Notes: generated from the sequence alone by a model not told the origin. 14,662 nt of DNA from Acidobacteriota bacterium (GCA_021827245.1 JAKAWN010000143.1:1-14662), one strand, 5' to 3'. Numbered from the stretch's first letter, positions 6,298 through 14,170 are shown. Program-made: numbers and translations.

Positions 6298-8547
6298 ATG
6301 ATCATGAACAAATGGTTTCGAGGCATTCATGCCTTGCTATTGGTTCTTGTCTTCACAACGGTTTTGTGGTCTCCGAAGAGCCGCATCGAAGCTTCACCGC
6401 CAAAACCTTCTGCTGCCGAATCCCAACTCGACAGACAGGTGGACGAACTTCTCGCCCGCATGACCACCGGAGAAAAGATCGGGCAGTTGACGGCGCTTCG
6501 GGCCGACGCTGCGACGCCAGAACTGATCCGCAAGGGCGAGGTGGGATCGATTTTCTCCGACGCCAATCCCGCCCAAGTCGCCAGCTTGCAGCACATCGCC
6601 GTTACGGAGTCGCGCCTGCACATCCCGATCTTATTCGGCTTCGATGTGATCCACGGCTACAGGACAATTTTCCCTATTCCGCTGGCGATGGCGGGATCGT
6701 TCGACCCGAAACTGGAAGAGCAGGAGGCCTCAATCGCCGCGACGGAGGCTGCCGCAGGCGGCCAGCGCTGGACCTTTGCCCCGATGGTCGATATCGCCCG
6801 CGATCCCCGCTGGGGTCGCATCACCGAAGGCGCTGGCGAAGACCCGTTCCTGGGTGCGGCCATGGCGGCGGCGCAGGTCCGCGGATTTCAGGGCGTCAAC
6901 CTCGCTGATCCCCATCACTTGCTGGCCTGTGCAAAGCACTTCGCGGCCTATGGCGCGGCGGAGGGTGGACGAGACTACAACACCGCCGATATGTCTGTCG
7001 AACGGCTGCGGAATGTCTATCTGCCACCTTTTCATGCGGCCGTTGCAGCCGGCGCCGGATCAATAATGACCGCTTTCAACGATCTCAATGGTGTACCCGG
7101 TGTCGAGGACCGTTTTCTGCTGCAGCAGGTTCTCCGCGGAGAATGGGGCTTCAAGGGATTCGCTGTGAGCGACTATGATGCCGTGAACGAGTTGATCTCC
7201 CACGGCGTCGCCGGCAGCCAGAAACAAGCCGTCCAGGAAGCGCTTTCCGCCGGCACGGACATGGATATGCACGACGGTCTCTACCTCAAAGAGCTGCCGT
7301 CATTAGTCGCGGAGGGGGGCATTTCCATGGCGCGGTTGAACGAAGCTGTGCGCCGCATTTTGCGCCTGAAATTCGAATTAGGATTGTTTGATCATCCTTA
7401 CACTGCGGCGGATGCCGCGAGTGTCCGGACGCACTGGCTGAAGCCTGCCTACCGCGACGCGGCGCGGGAGGCGGAGGAACAATCTGCTGTGCTGCTGCGC
7501 AATTCCAACAACCTCCTGCCGCTCAGCAAGACCCTCCGAACAGTGGCCGTCATTGGTCCCCTGGCAGACAGTCGCACGGAACCGTTGAGCCACTGGCACG
7601 GTGACGGCAATCCTGAGGACACTGTCACGATTCTGGACGGCCTGAAAAGGCAGTTGCCCCATGCGCGCATGCTGGTGGAAAAAGGAGTAGCCGTAGAAGG
7701 AGACACTGAAGCGGAAGCCGAAGCCGGCATTGCCCGTGCCGTGGTTGCGGCGCGGCAGGCGCAGGTGGCGATTCTGACGCTTGGTGAGACTGCCGAAATG
7801 TCCGGCGAGGGAGCATCCCGCGCTTGCCTCAATCTTCCCGGCCATCAGGAACAACTGCTCGAGGCGGTGGTCAAAACCGGTACGCCAGTTGTGCTGCTTT
7901 TGATGAACGGACATCCGTTGACGATCTCTTGGGCAACCGAGCATGTGCCGGCAATTCTCGAACTCTGGGAAGGCGGAACTGAGGTCGGCAACGCGGCAGC
8001 CGACTTACTGTTCGGCGAGGCCGATCCGGGAGGAAAGCTGCCGGTGAGCGTGCCACGCACGGCAGGCCAGATTCCGGTTTACTACGATCACCTTAACACC
8101 GGGCGTCCCGGCACCATGAAGACGCGATTCAGTTCACGGTACCTGGACCTGCCGCTGGGCCCGCTTTACCGCTTCGGCTTCGGCTTGAGTTACACAACTT
8201 TTCGCTTCTCAAATCTGGAGCTGAGCGCAGCGGCGATGAGCCGCAACGGCAGCATCGAAGTTTCCGCCATCATCACCAACACCGGACATCGTGCCGGCGA
8301 CGAGGTGGCGCAGCTATACATCCACCAACGAGTAGCCACTTTGTCGCAGCCCGTACGGGAGTTGAAAGGCTTCGAACGCATCAGCCTGCAGCCGGGACAA
8401 AGCCGGGTCGTGCGGTTCACGCTCAAGGCCCGGCAGTTGGGCTTCTGGGATAACAGCAGCGTTTTCCGCATCGAGCCTGGAACCTTCGACTTGTGGGTAG
8501 GTGGCAACTCGGCAGGCGGACTGCACACGACATTTTTGGTTAGGTAG
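6298..8547 (+). CDS. Exported glycoside hydrolase family 3, beta-glucosidase type (BglX-like)
   Basis: This 749-residue protein is a retaining exo-acting beta-glycosidase that should release terminal beta-linked glucose or xylose from oligosaccharides. Residues 1-32 are a signal peptide (IHALLLVLVFTTVLW core), so it acts in the periplasm or outside. The order is that of family 3. The TIM-barrel domain (about 45-370) has FGFDVIHGYRTIFPIPLAMA, WTFAPMVDIARDPRWGR, EGAGEDPFLG and CAKHFAAYGA. The nucleophile is D292 in FAVSDYDAV. The alpha/beta sandwich (about 395-600) carries MSGEGASR, with E504 as probable acid/base. A fibronectin-III-like domain closes the protein (about 655-745, with ITNTGHRAGDEVAQLYI and VRELKGFERI). 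Length is normal for the family. All key residues are present and the frame is clean. Substrate cannot be set from sequence alone. Confidence 0.95.
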   Translation: MIMNKWFRGIHALLLVLVFTTVLWSPKSRIEASPPKPSAAESQLDRQVDELLARMTTGEKIGQLTALRADAATPELIRKGEVGSIFSDANPAQVASLQHIAVTESRLHIPILFGFDVIHGYRTIFPIPLAMAGSFDPKLEEQEASIAATEAAAGGQRWTFAPMVDIARDPRWGRITEGAGEDPFLGAAMAAAQVRGFQGVNLADPHHLLACAKHFAAYGAAEGGRDYNTADMSVERLRNVYLPPFHAAVAAGAGSIMTAFNDLNGVPGVEDRFLLQQVLRGEWGFKGFAVSDYDAVNELISHGVAGSQKQAVQEALSAGTDMDMHDGLYLKELPSLVAEGGISMARLNEAVRRILRLKFELGLFDHPYTAADAASVRTHWLKPAYRDAAREAEEQSAVLLRNSNNLLPLSKTLRTVAVIGPLADSRTEPLSHWHGDGNPEDTVTILDGLKRQLPHARMLVEKGVAVEGDTEAEAEAGIARAVVAARQAQVAILTLGETAEMSGEGASRACLNLPGHQEQLLEAVVKTGTPVVLLLMNGHPLTISWATEHVPAILELWEGGTEVGNAAADLLFGEADPGGKLPVSVPRTAGQIPVYYDHLNTGRPGTMKTRFSSRYLDLPLGPLYRFGFGLSYTTFRFSNLELSAAAMSRNGSIEVSAIITNTGHRAGDEVAQLYIHQRVATLSQPVRELKGFERISLQPGQSRVVRFTLKARQLGFWDNSSVFRIEPGTFDLWVGGNSAGGLHTTFLVR

Positions 8548-8952
8548 AAATACCTTTCGGGTGACCTTGTCTGCCAAATGAAGGTTTGAGATGGACATAG
8601 TTCTTTAGCAAGGCGAAGACCCGATACTTCAGTGCATGTTGCGCGTACTTATTGACCTTCGTCCGTCTTTCATTCTCTCAGGGCGAAAAACAATGCAAAA
8701 GATACGGCCGTTCCCTGAAGCACAAGGCCGACCCCAACCGGAAAACACGGGCAGCTACAGGTGCATCTCAGGAGGATGACGTGCGAACAACGGCGCGACA
8801 GGAGGTCACCGGGCAGGGAATTCAGGGCCATGGCACGGTCGGGCTTGCGGACATCGGGAAACTGTTCAAGAATGCCGTGGAGGGAGAACTCGGCGTAAAC
8901 CGAGTCATATTATTCGTGACGTCCTTCCCAAATCGTCAAGCAAGGGGGAATC
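8548..8952. other. 405-bp intergenic stretch upstream of the methyltransferase
   Basis: One plus frame is open from 8652 to 9089, with an AGGAGG at 8772-8777 followed by a possible GTG start at 8781. It runs on into the ferredoxin coding region in another frame, and its product resembles no family I know. I treat it as non-coding leader. I searched by eye for cobalamin or SAM riboswitch cores and found none. AAGGGGG just before the ATG at 8953 can serve as Shine-Dalgarno for the methyltransferase. Confidence 0.5.
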
Positions 8953-10314
8953 ATGGAACCTTTTCGTTATCATGTTTTCATCTGCGAGCAGAAAAAGCCG
9001 GAGGGAATTCCCTGCTGCGCGGCGCGGGGCTCGGCGGCGACCATCGACGCCTTGCGGAAGGAAGTGGCTGCACGAGGGCTTATGGATGAAGTCCAGATCA
9101 CGCTGTGCGGCTCGTTGGGCATGTGCGAGCGCGGGCCTAATCTTGTGGTCTACCCGGAGGGCGTCTGGTACTCGGGCGTGCTGCCGGAAGACGTTCCCGA
9201 AATCATTGAATCGCACTTTGTTCAAGGACATGTCGTCGAGCGGCTGGTTAATCGTGATGTGGCCTCGTTGCGGACTGAAATCATGTCGAATCGCGCCAAA
9301 ATGATGGCAGCGCAACGCGCCAGGGATGCCACGGGAGCGCTTCCAGATGACCTGAACCAGACCCTGCGCGGGTACATGGAAAGCCGCGCGGCACTCACGG
9401 CTTTGGAGTTTGACATTTTTACTGCGGTCGGCGCCGGATCGACCGCAGCCGATGTCGCTCGAAGGATCTCGGCTGACTCACGAGCTACTGAGATGTTGCT
9501 GAACGCGCTGACAGCCATGGGCCTGCTGGACAAGCACCGAGGGGTTTTCCGCAACACCCCTGTCACAGCGCGTTACTTTGCGGAGGAGTCGAAGGACAAC
9601 GCCCGCGCGGGCTTGCTGCACGTCGCGAATCTCTGGCATCGATGGTCAACCCTGACGGATTGTGTCCGCACCGGCACCGCGGTAAGCCGCCGGGAAGGCG
9701 CCGAACCCGGTGAGGACTGGACTGAGAATTTCATCGCCGCGATGCACCACAACGCTGGGGCGCGCGCGCCGCTTGTCGTGAAGGCCATTGGCACGGAGGG
9801 AGTTGAGCGCCTGCTGGACGTGGGCGGCGGTTCTGGGGCCTATTCCATTGCCTTTGCGAAAGAGAGTGAAAATGTGCATGTGACGCTGCTCGACCGGCCC
9901 AGCGTGCTGCCCATTACGCAACGTCACATTCAGGAAGCGGGGCTGGAGGCGAGAATCGAGACGCGGGCGGGAGACCTGCGGCATGACCGCTTCGGCACGG
10001 GTTTCGACCTCACCCTCGTGCTGGCCATTTGTCACATGCTCAGCCCTGAGGAGATCCAAGACTTAATGCGGCGCTGCTTTGAGGCGCTTGCACCTCAAGG
10101 TCGTTTGGTGATCCAGGACTTCATTCTCGATACGGACAAAACTGCGCCCAAACAAGCCGCGCTCTTTGCTCTCAATATGCTGGTGGGGACGCCGGCGGGC
10201 AGCACCTATAGTTGGGACGAATATACAGCTTGGTTCCAGGCGGCAGGGTTCCAGGAGATTCGGCAAATCCATTTGCCAGGACCATCGAGCCTGATCGTGG
10301 GCAGGCGAGCGTAG
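8953..10314 (+). CDS. Thioredoxin-like [2Fe-2S] ferredoxin fused to a SAM-dependent O-methyltransferase
   Basis: This 453-residue protein is a two-part fusion with no signal peptide, so it is cytoplasmic. Residues 1-92 are a thioredoxin-fold ferredoxin of the (2Fe-2S) type: YHVFICEQKKPEGIPCC starts the fold, and LGMCERGPNLVVYPEGVWYS and GVLPEDVPEIIE end it. Cysteines 11, 21/22, 52 and 58 are candidate cluster ligands. The expected pattern has C-x3-C before ERGP, but here position 54 is serine and a cysteine lies at 52. After a linker, residues 135-215 form the winged-helix dimerisation domain common to O-methyltransferases. Residues 225-453 are the Rossmann methyltransferase, with SAM motif I LLDVGGGSGAYS (287-298), acidic motif II TLLDRP and LAPQGRLVIQDFILD. 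The substrate is unknown. The ferredoxin part may bind a cluster that senses or supplies electrons, or act only as a docking domain. It converges on the SprT-like gene. Confidence 0.88.
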   Translation: MEPFRYHVFICEQKKPEGIPCCAARGSAATIDALRKEVAARGLMDEVQITLCGSLGMCERGPNLVVYPEGVWYSGVLPEDVPEIIESHFVQGHVVERLVNRDVASLRTEIMSNRAKMMAAQRARDATGALPDDLNQTLRGYMESRAALTALEFDIFTAVGAGSTAADVARRISADSRATEMLLNALTAMGLLDKHRGVFRNTPVTARYFAEESKDNARAGLLHVANLWHRWSTLTDCVRTGTAVSRREGAEPGEDWTENFIAAMHHNAGARAPLVVKAIGTEGVERLLDVGGGSGAYSIAFAKESENVHVTLLDRPSVLPITQRHIQEAGLEARIETRAGDLRHDRFGTGFDLTLVLAICHMLSPEEIQDLMRRCFEALAPQGRLVIQDFILDTDKTAPKQAALFALNMLVGTPAGSTYSWDEYTAWFQAAGFQEIRQIHLPGPSSLIVGRRA

Positions 10315-10347
10315 GGCCGCTGTTGACCAGATCTTTCGCTGCTTACT

Positions 10348-10959
10348 TCAGCCGCCTCGGTTGGTGCGCTGCCAGTCAATCCTCCAGCGCCCGCCGGGGA
10401 CTTTGATCCAGAAAAGCTGTTTCGCTGGCGTGCCCCGCGCGTGGTGGTAAAGCGCCGCGGTGCGCTGGTAAAAGCCGCGGGTGTGCCAGGAGTCATGATA
10501 TCTGAATCGCTGGTAGTCAAGGTGGTGGCAAAACTCGTGACAGAGCGTACTGAGGAATGTCCCAAATGAGGTAACTTGCTTGCGTATGGCCGTTCTCATC
10601 CAGACGCGGATGGCCTTGGTTTGGGGATCATAATCTCCGAAGAGCTCGGTGGCCCAACCGCCCTCGCGGCTGCGAAGCGGCCGGGCTGCGAGGACGCGGA
10701 CTGGAGTTCTGCCCACCTCGTAGAAGTCCGCGGCGATGTTCAGGAACTCAGTACAGGCCACCCGGACGGCCGTGGCCGTTCCGGCCTTAAGGCCTGCTTC
10801 AAGAGATGTAGAAGGGCTCTTCAGGCGGTTATCTTCTGGAACTTCGAGAACTCGGTTCCGATCGCTTTCGAGGAAATCGGCGAGCAGGATCGGCTTGCGC
10901 GGTTTGCGATCGGTGAGCATACCAACATCATTCTTGATCGTGAGGCCGGGGGCACGCAA
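10348..10959 (-). CDS. SprT-like zinc metallopeptidase domain protein
   Basis: A putative zinc-dependent peptidase of up to 203 residues, cytoplasmic by lack of a signal peptide. The core is TFLSTLCHEFCHHLDYQRF, where HEFCHH (141-146) is the HExxH gluzincin/SprT-type metal site with its catalytic glutamate. H159 in HDSWHTRGFYQR follows at the distance where SprT-like proteins place the third ligand. The middle part resembles the SprT fold up to that motif (RVACTEFLNIAADFYEVGRT, LFGDYDPQTKAIRVWM). A C-terminal basic tail follows in place of an obvious zinc ribbon. The frame starts at GTG 10959, but the ATG at 10920 (residue 14) is as plausible, because neither has a strong Shine-Dalgarno. In other bacteria SprT-like proteins are poorly characterised; eukaryotic Spartan acts on DNA-protein crosslinks. 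The 3' end faces the methyltransferase gene across 33 bp. Confidence 0.75.
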   Translation of the reverse strand: MRAPGLTIKNDVGMLTDRKPRKPILLADFLESDRNRVLEVPEDNRLKSPSTSLEAGLKAGTATAVRVACTEFLNIAADFYEVGRTPVRVLAARPLRSREGGWATELFGDYDPQTKAIRVWMRTAIRKQVTSFGTFLSTLCHEFCHHLDYQRFRYHDSWHTRGFYQRTAALYHHARGTPAKQLFWIKVPGGRWRIDWQRTNRGG

Positions 10960-11061
10960 GTCTGGTCATGGCACGGATGGGCAGCATCGATACGACAAAC
11001 TGACGTAGAATAACTGCCAGCCCCTCGTGGGTGTCGCCTGCAGACGGAAAGGACTGTGGTC

Positions 11062-11370
11062 ATGACATGGTACAACTATGTCGCTTGTTTCTTCTCAGGA
11101 GCGTTCCTGGCCAATGTCGTACCGCATTTCGTGCATGGCATTTCTGGCGACCGCTTTCCAACGCCCTTTGCACATCCGCCGGGAAAAGGGTTGTCTTCGC
11201 CAACCGTAAATGTAGTTTGGGCATTGTTCAATCTTGTGGTTGGCTACGTCTTGTACAGGGCCGGGAAGATTTCAACTGGAAGTGATTTTTCGCTCTGCGT
11301 GTTCTTTGCGGGTATCCTGACTATCAGCACAATTCTGAGTATTCGTTTTGCCCGGAAGATGAACCAATGA
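11062..11370 (+). CDS. Small three-helix membrane protein, unknown function
   Basis: The 102-residue product has three hydrophobic segments: about 5-20 (YVACFFSGAFLANVVPHF), 50-66 (VNVVWALFNLVVGYVLY) and 76-96 (FSLCVFFAGILTISTILSI). A conserved-looking extramembrane loop, HGISGDRFPTPFAHPPGKGL, lies between the first two. I have the impression of a widespread uncharacterised family with the loop pattern GxxFxxPFAxPPGKGLS, but I cannot name it. I choose the ATG at 11062 because GGAAAGGA at 11046-11053 lies eight bases upstream. A GTG six bases earlier is the alternative. Both neighbours are too far for an obvious operon. Confidence 0.75.
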   Translation: MTWYNYVACFFSGAFLANVVPHFVHGISGDRFPTPFAHPPGKGLSSPTVNVVWALFNLVVGYVLYRAGKISTGSDFSLCVFFAGILTISTILSIRFARKMNQ

Positions 11371-11677
11371 CGGTCTGAGCGAACCCCTCTATTCATTGAA
11401 TCAGAAAACGCAGCGATGCATAAATCGCGAGCCTTGGATTCGAACCAGAATTTTTCAATACAGATGAATTTGTGCCCTTTCGCGAAAGCGTGCGGTCACG
11501 TCACCGGGTTTGTGCGTGGGCTTTTCGCATAGCACAACCGACGAGTCCACGGCATGGCAGATGTATATGCCACCCACGACAATAGAACCATGATGCCTGG
11601 AACCAAAGGTCCATTGTCGAACCGGCGAGACCGCATTAGGATCGCTCCAGAACGCTACCTTGAGGGGGGACGCGTCG
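11371..11677. other. Gene-poor stretch with a tRNA-like scrap
   Basis: No credible gene in about 300 bases. A minus frame (11455-11697) has no ribosome-binding site or family resemblance. At 11431-11452, GCCTTGGATTCGAACCAGAA resembles the reverse complement of a tRNA T-arm (GGTTCGAATCC), but no acceptor stem, anticodon arm or CCA can be built around it. Confidence 0.5.
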
Positions 11678-11881
11678 ATGGAGATCATAGAGCACAAGCA
11701 GAATGAGGCGGAAACGCCCCCGGAATGCCAAAGGTGCCCACGGCACGGTTCGAGAGTCAGCCGATACCACCGTTGCCCGCGATGCGTGATCGAGGAAGTC
11801 AGACGGGCGGAGCGGCGACTCGGTGCGCTGTGCCAGTGCGAGGAACCGATTAGAGCGGGTTCTACCTACCAAGCCTTTTAA
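11678..11881 (+). CDS. Possible zinc-ribbon microprotein
   Basis: The 67-residue frame opens at ATG 11678, eight bases after a strong purine-rich Shine-Dalgarno (TGAGGGGGGA, 11661-11670). It encodes MEIIEHKQNEAETPPECQRC followed by PRHGSRVSRYHRCPRCVIEE. The arrangement C-x2-C, 12 residues, C-x2-C is a typical zinc-ribbon spacing. A third pair follows in ALCQCEE. The product is highly charged and would be cytoplasmic. I know no named family for it. Against it are the isolated position in a gene-poor region and the short length. It may belong to a lineage-specific family or be a chance frame. Confidence 0.45.
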   Translation: MEIIEHKQNEAETPPECQRCPRHGSRVSRYHRCPRCVIEEVRRAERRLGALCQCEEPIRAGSTYQAF

Positions 11882-12190
11882 GAAAGCGGGCTTCGCGGGT
11901 GGCAATTACAGCGCGGTGTCTGTCATTTAGGGCCGCTGGCCCGCGAAAGATCATGAAAATGCCCATGCACCTGGCAAAGCGCGGGTCGCAGCAGTAAGTC
12001 CTTTAATTTCAACCCGTCGTTTTCCGTGAGGTCAGGATTTTCGACCCTGCGATATAGGCGGGGCGATGTGGGGTGCGGGGAGGAAAGACCCCTCACCTGC
12101 CCTCGCGACTCCTGCACCTTCTTCCTAAGCGCGAGGACTGGATTTCATTGTATGGGCCCAGATCGGTTGGCAACAATAACAACCAGAGCG
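11882..12190. other. Intergenic stretch, nothing recognised
   Basis: About 300 bases with short frames on both strands, none with a start signal or known motif. It contains purine-rich GGGGTGCGGGGAGGAAAGACCCC-type sequence around 12070-12095, but no stable structure that I could assign to a known RNA class. Confidence 0.5.
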
Positions 12191-12205
12191 TCTCGCCATG
12201 CGAGA
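12191..12205. repeat. Short perfect hairpin TCTCGC-cat-GCGAGA
   Basis: A 6-bp perfect inverted repeat with a three-base loop lies 16 bp from the stronger hairpin at 12221-12243, downstream of the folD stop on the minus strand. The two may form a tandem terminator region for folD. No T-run accompanies this one. Confidence 0.45.
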
Positions 12206-12220
12206 TCGCAGACAGTATAA

Positions 12221-12243
12221 GGCGAGTGTTTGCGCCACTCGCC
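12221..12243 (-). terminator. Probable transcription terminator hairpin of folD
   Basis: GGCGAGTG (12221-12228) and CACTCGCC (12236-12243) form a perfect, GC-rich 8-bp stem with a seven-base loop. It lies 22 bases past the folD stop codon on the minus strand. On that strand the stem is followed by TTATACTGT, a weak U-rich tail. The position and stability fit an intrinsic terminator, but the tail is shorter than in classical ones. Confidence 0.6.
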
Positions 12244-12265
12244 TAACAACTGTGCACTACCTGTT

Positions 12266-13240
12266 TTAAGCTGGAGCGATATCCAAATCGCCGTAGGAGG
12301 GTCTTACTCTGTAGAGTTCGCTGAGCGGCAGGTCGCGGTGCACGGCGTAATGAGCAGCAAAGTCCATGTTTCGAATTAGCGACGCGACAGTGAGTGGTCC
12401 CACGCCGCCAATCGGCGGGGTCAGGTAAGCAGCCTTCTCTTTGACGTTTTCAAAATCGACGTCCCCAAAGACGGAGTGGCCTTCATAGCGCAGGCCGGCA
12501 TCAATGATTACGGAGCTCTCCTTGACCATGTCGGCAGTGATGAGATAGTCTCGGCCGGGCGGCCTAACACCGACGAAACTGATGATGATGTCAGCGTCAC
12601 GCAGGTACTCCGCCAGATCGTGCTTCCAATGCTCGGAGTACGATTTTCTGTGCACCCACAGTGGTGTCGCGTTGCCGTAACGCCCGCCAATCAGGATTTG
12701 CATGGGCTTTCCGGTGATGGTGTTCCGGCCGAGCACGGCGACCCGCGCTCCTTGTACCGGGATTCCGTAGAAGTGCAGCATGTTCAAAATCCCATGTGGC
12801 GTGCAGGGAAGAAAAATAAAGTTGGGGAGCGCATCGTAGAAATAGATTGTGGTTTTGCTGGACACGCCATCAACATCTTTGCGGGGATCGATCGCTTCGA
12901 AAATTTCCCGCGTTTCCATCTCGGTGATCTGAGGTGGTAACGGAAGCTGTACAAGGATTCCGTGGCAACTGTCGTCCGAGCTCAACTCTTTGACCGCGCT
13001 CAAGATGGAATCGGCCGCTGCTGTCGATGGCAGGCTAATCTGGTTGAATTCGATGCCGAGCCGGCCGCATCTGTCCCGTTTCCTCTTGACGTATTTCTGC
13101 GATGCTTCTTCGCTCCCGACTACAACGACCCCCAGCCTCGGAGAGATCCGGTGAGAATTCTTAAGAGAGGCCAGATGTTCCCCCGCAAGTTGCTCGATGC
13201 GGACAGCCAGCGCTTTTCCACTCATAATCACAGCAGGCAT
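12266..13240 (-). CDS. folD: Methylenetetrahydrofolate dehydrogenase/cyclohydrolase, divergent long form
   Basis: This is the bifunctional enzyme that interconverts 5,10-methylene-, 5,10-methenyl- and 10-formyl-tetrahydrofolate in cytoplasmic one-carbon metabolism. At 324 residues it is longer than the usual 280-300. The catalytic domain has SQKYVKRK, with Y50 and K54 at the E. coli active-site positions, GILVQLPLP with Q98, DPRKDVDG (119-125) and PCTPHGI. The nucleotide-binding domain has VAVLGRNTITGKP, a variant of the GRSxIVGxP loop, and the C-terminal TPPIGGVGPLTVASLI is canonical. Two features are unusual: a longer segment at about 183-215 (ILIGGRYGNATPLWVHRKSY and what follows), where E. 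coli has a short LLLAGCTTTVTH-type strand, and a C-terminal extension of some 20 residues. The ATG at 13240 has TAGGA about eight bases upstream. A hairpin downstream probably ends the transcript. This could be a second, specialised FolD, with the main copy elsewhere. Confidence 0.9.
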   Translation of the reverse strand: MPAVIMSGKALAVRIEQLAGEHLASLKNSHRISPRLGVVVVGSEEASQKYVKRKRDRCGRLGIEFNQISLPSTAAADSILSAVKELSSDDSCHGILVQLPLPPQITEMETREIFEAIDPRKDVDGVSSKTTIYFYDALPNFIFLPCTPHGILNMLHFYGIPVQGARVAVLGRNTITGKPMQILIGGRYGNATPLWVHRKSYSEHWKHDLAEYLRDADIIISFVGVRPPGRDYLITADMVKESSVIIDAGLRYEGHSVFGDVDFENVKEKAAYLTPPIGGVGPLTVASLIRNMDFAAHYAVHRDLPLSELYRVRPSYGDLDIAPA

Positions 13241-13404
13241 GAGGTTGGTCCTAAAGGAATGTAACTGAGAATCGATCGTTAACTGGGAAGTATATCATGC
13301 AGGCGACGATTTACGTAGGCACCGTACAGCTCACTCCGGCACTCATCAGTTCCTTTTTCCTTCATAGTTGAGGAGGGTGGCGCATCGACGAAGGGGCAGC
13401 GTGG

Positions 13405-13956
13405 TCAGGGGCAAGGACCAGTCGAAGCCGGTGGTATGACTTCGCCGGGTTTCCGCTCACCTTCAGGCCCGACCTGGCTACATCCGCCGCGATTTTGCGG
13501 CTGTTGCCCTTGCTCTTGTTCTCGCCGCATCGGCTGCTGAGCTGAAGAATCGGATATCATCGCGCCCACGTAAGCGGTAACCCGAAACCAAGCGTCGTCT
13601 ATTTTTTGGCTGTCGGTTTCCATCTTGAGCGCTTTGGCTGTGAGCTCGTCATAGTCAGGTCTGCTGCTGCGAGCGAAAAACTCGCGGCATTTCTTGCTCT
13701 TTTTTCGGCTATATTTCCAGTAGAGAATGGGTATTTCACGCACGGAATCTGCGTAGGTCAATCCCCTGACGAGGCCTAACTCTACCAGTCGCCTGTAGTT
13801 TCGCTGGCTGGTCCGGATTGCGCCCTGCTCAGCGTCCCATCGCTCGCTGACGTATTCTTCGCAACCAGCTTGCGGATTGTCCTTGTCCTTGGGTGCGGCG
13901 TTAGCCAGGACAGCACAAAGGGCGCCCAGAATCAAGGCAGACAGAACCCTGTTCAC
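13405..13956 (-). CDS. Secreted protein of unknown function with four cysteines
   Basis: The 183-residue product starts at GTG 13956, five bases after AGGTG. Residues 1-20 (MNRVLSALILGALCAVLANA) are a clear Sec signal peptide with an A-x-A cleavage site. The mature part is a mainly helical, charged domain (about 30-135) with EEYVSERWDAEQGAIRTSQR, a KYSRKKSKKC basic patch and KMETDSQKIDDAWFRVTAYV. It ends in a low-complexity Gln/Pro/Gly tail (QEQGQQPQNRGG and onward). Cysteines at 32, 90, 159 and 182 could form two disulfides. I recognise no family. The tail and the coding frame look real, because the signal peptide and composition are coherent. The gene is 164 bp upstream of folD on the same strand, so co-transcription is possible. 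Confidence 0.65.
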   Translation of the reverse strand: MNRVLSALILGALCAVLANAAPKDKDNPQAGCEEYVSERWDAEQGAIRTSQRNYRRLVELGLVRGLTYADSVREIPILYWKYSRKKSKKCREFFARSSRPDYDELTAKALKMETDSQKIDDAWFRVTAYVGAMISDSSAQQPMRREQEQGQQPQNRGGCSQVGPEGERKPGEVIPPASTGPCP

Positions 13957-14109
13957 CGTGACACCTGAAAACTGAGTTTATTGTAACTCGCTCGTCGCGA
14001 TTGTACAAACCCTTTCCGATTCGCGCTAAGCTGATGGCTGCGGACCGCTTATGTGCCGCAAGGCCCTTATAGACCACAACCAACGAAGCCACGGCAAAGA
14101 AGGCATGCC

Positions 14110-14170
14110 GTAGCGGCGAGTTTACCTCGCCCACTTCCGCCAGTGCATGACGGCGTAAACCCGCCGCTAC
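14110..14170. repeat. REP-like palindromic repeat (GTAGCGGCG type)
   Basis: GTAGCGGCGAGTTTAC (14110-14125) and GTAAACCCGCCGCTAC (14155-14170) are inverted repeats matching at 15 of 16 positions, around a 29-base centre. As RNA or single-stranded DNA they form a long hairpin. Intergenic GTAGCGGCG palindromes resemble dispersed repeats seen in acidobacterial genomes. I saw only one copy in this window. Confidence 0.75.

Noticed and set aside
8548..8952. Riboswitch in front of the SAM-dependent methyltransferase
   Set aside because: No recognisable SAM, SAH or cobalamin riboswitch core or conserved pairing was visible in the leader.
8652..9089. 145-residue plus-strand frame upstream of and into the ferredoxin-methyltransferase gene
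   Set aside because: It overlaps the well-supported gene in another frame, its C-terminal half is a shadow of that gene, and the unique part matches no known family.
11425..11455. Possible tRNA or attachment-site scrap (T-arm-like GGATTCGAACC)
   Set aside because: Only the T-loop core is present. The T-stem pairs poorly and no acceptor or anticodon arm can be built, so neither a tRNA gene nor an integration site can be supported.
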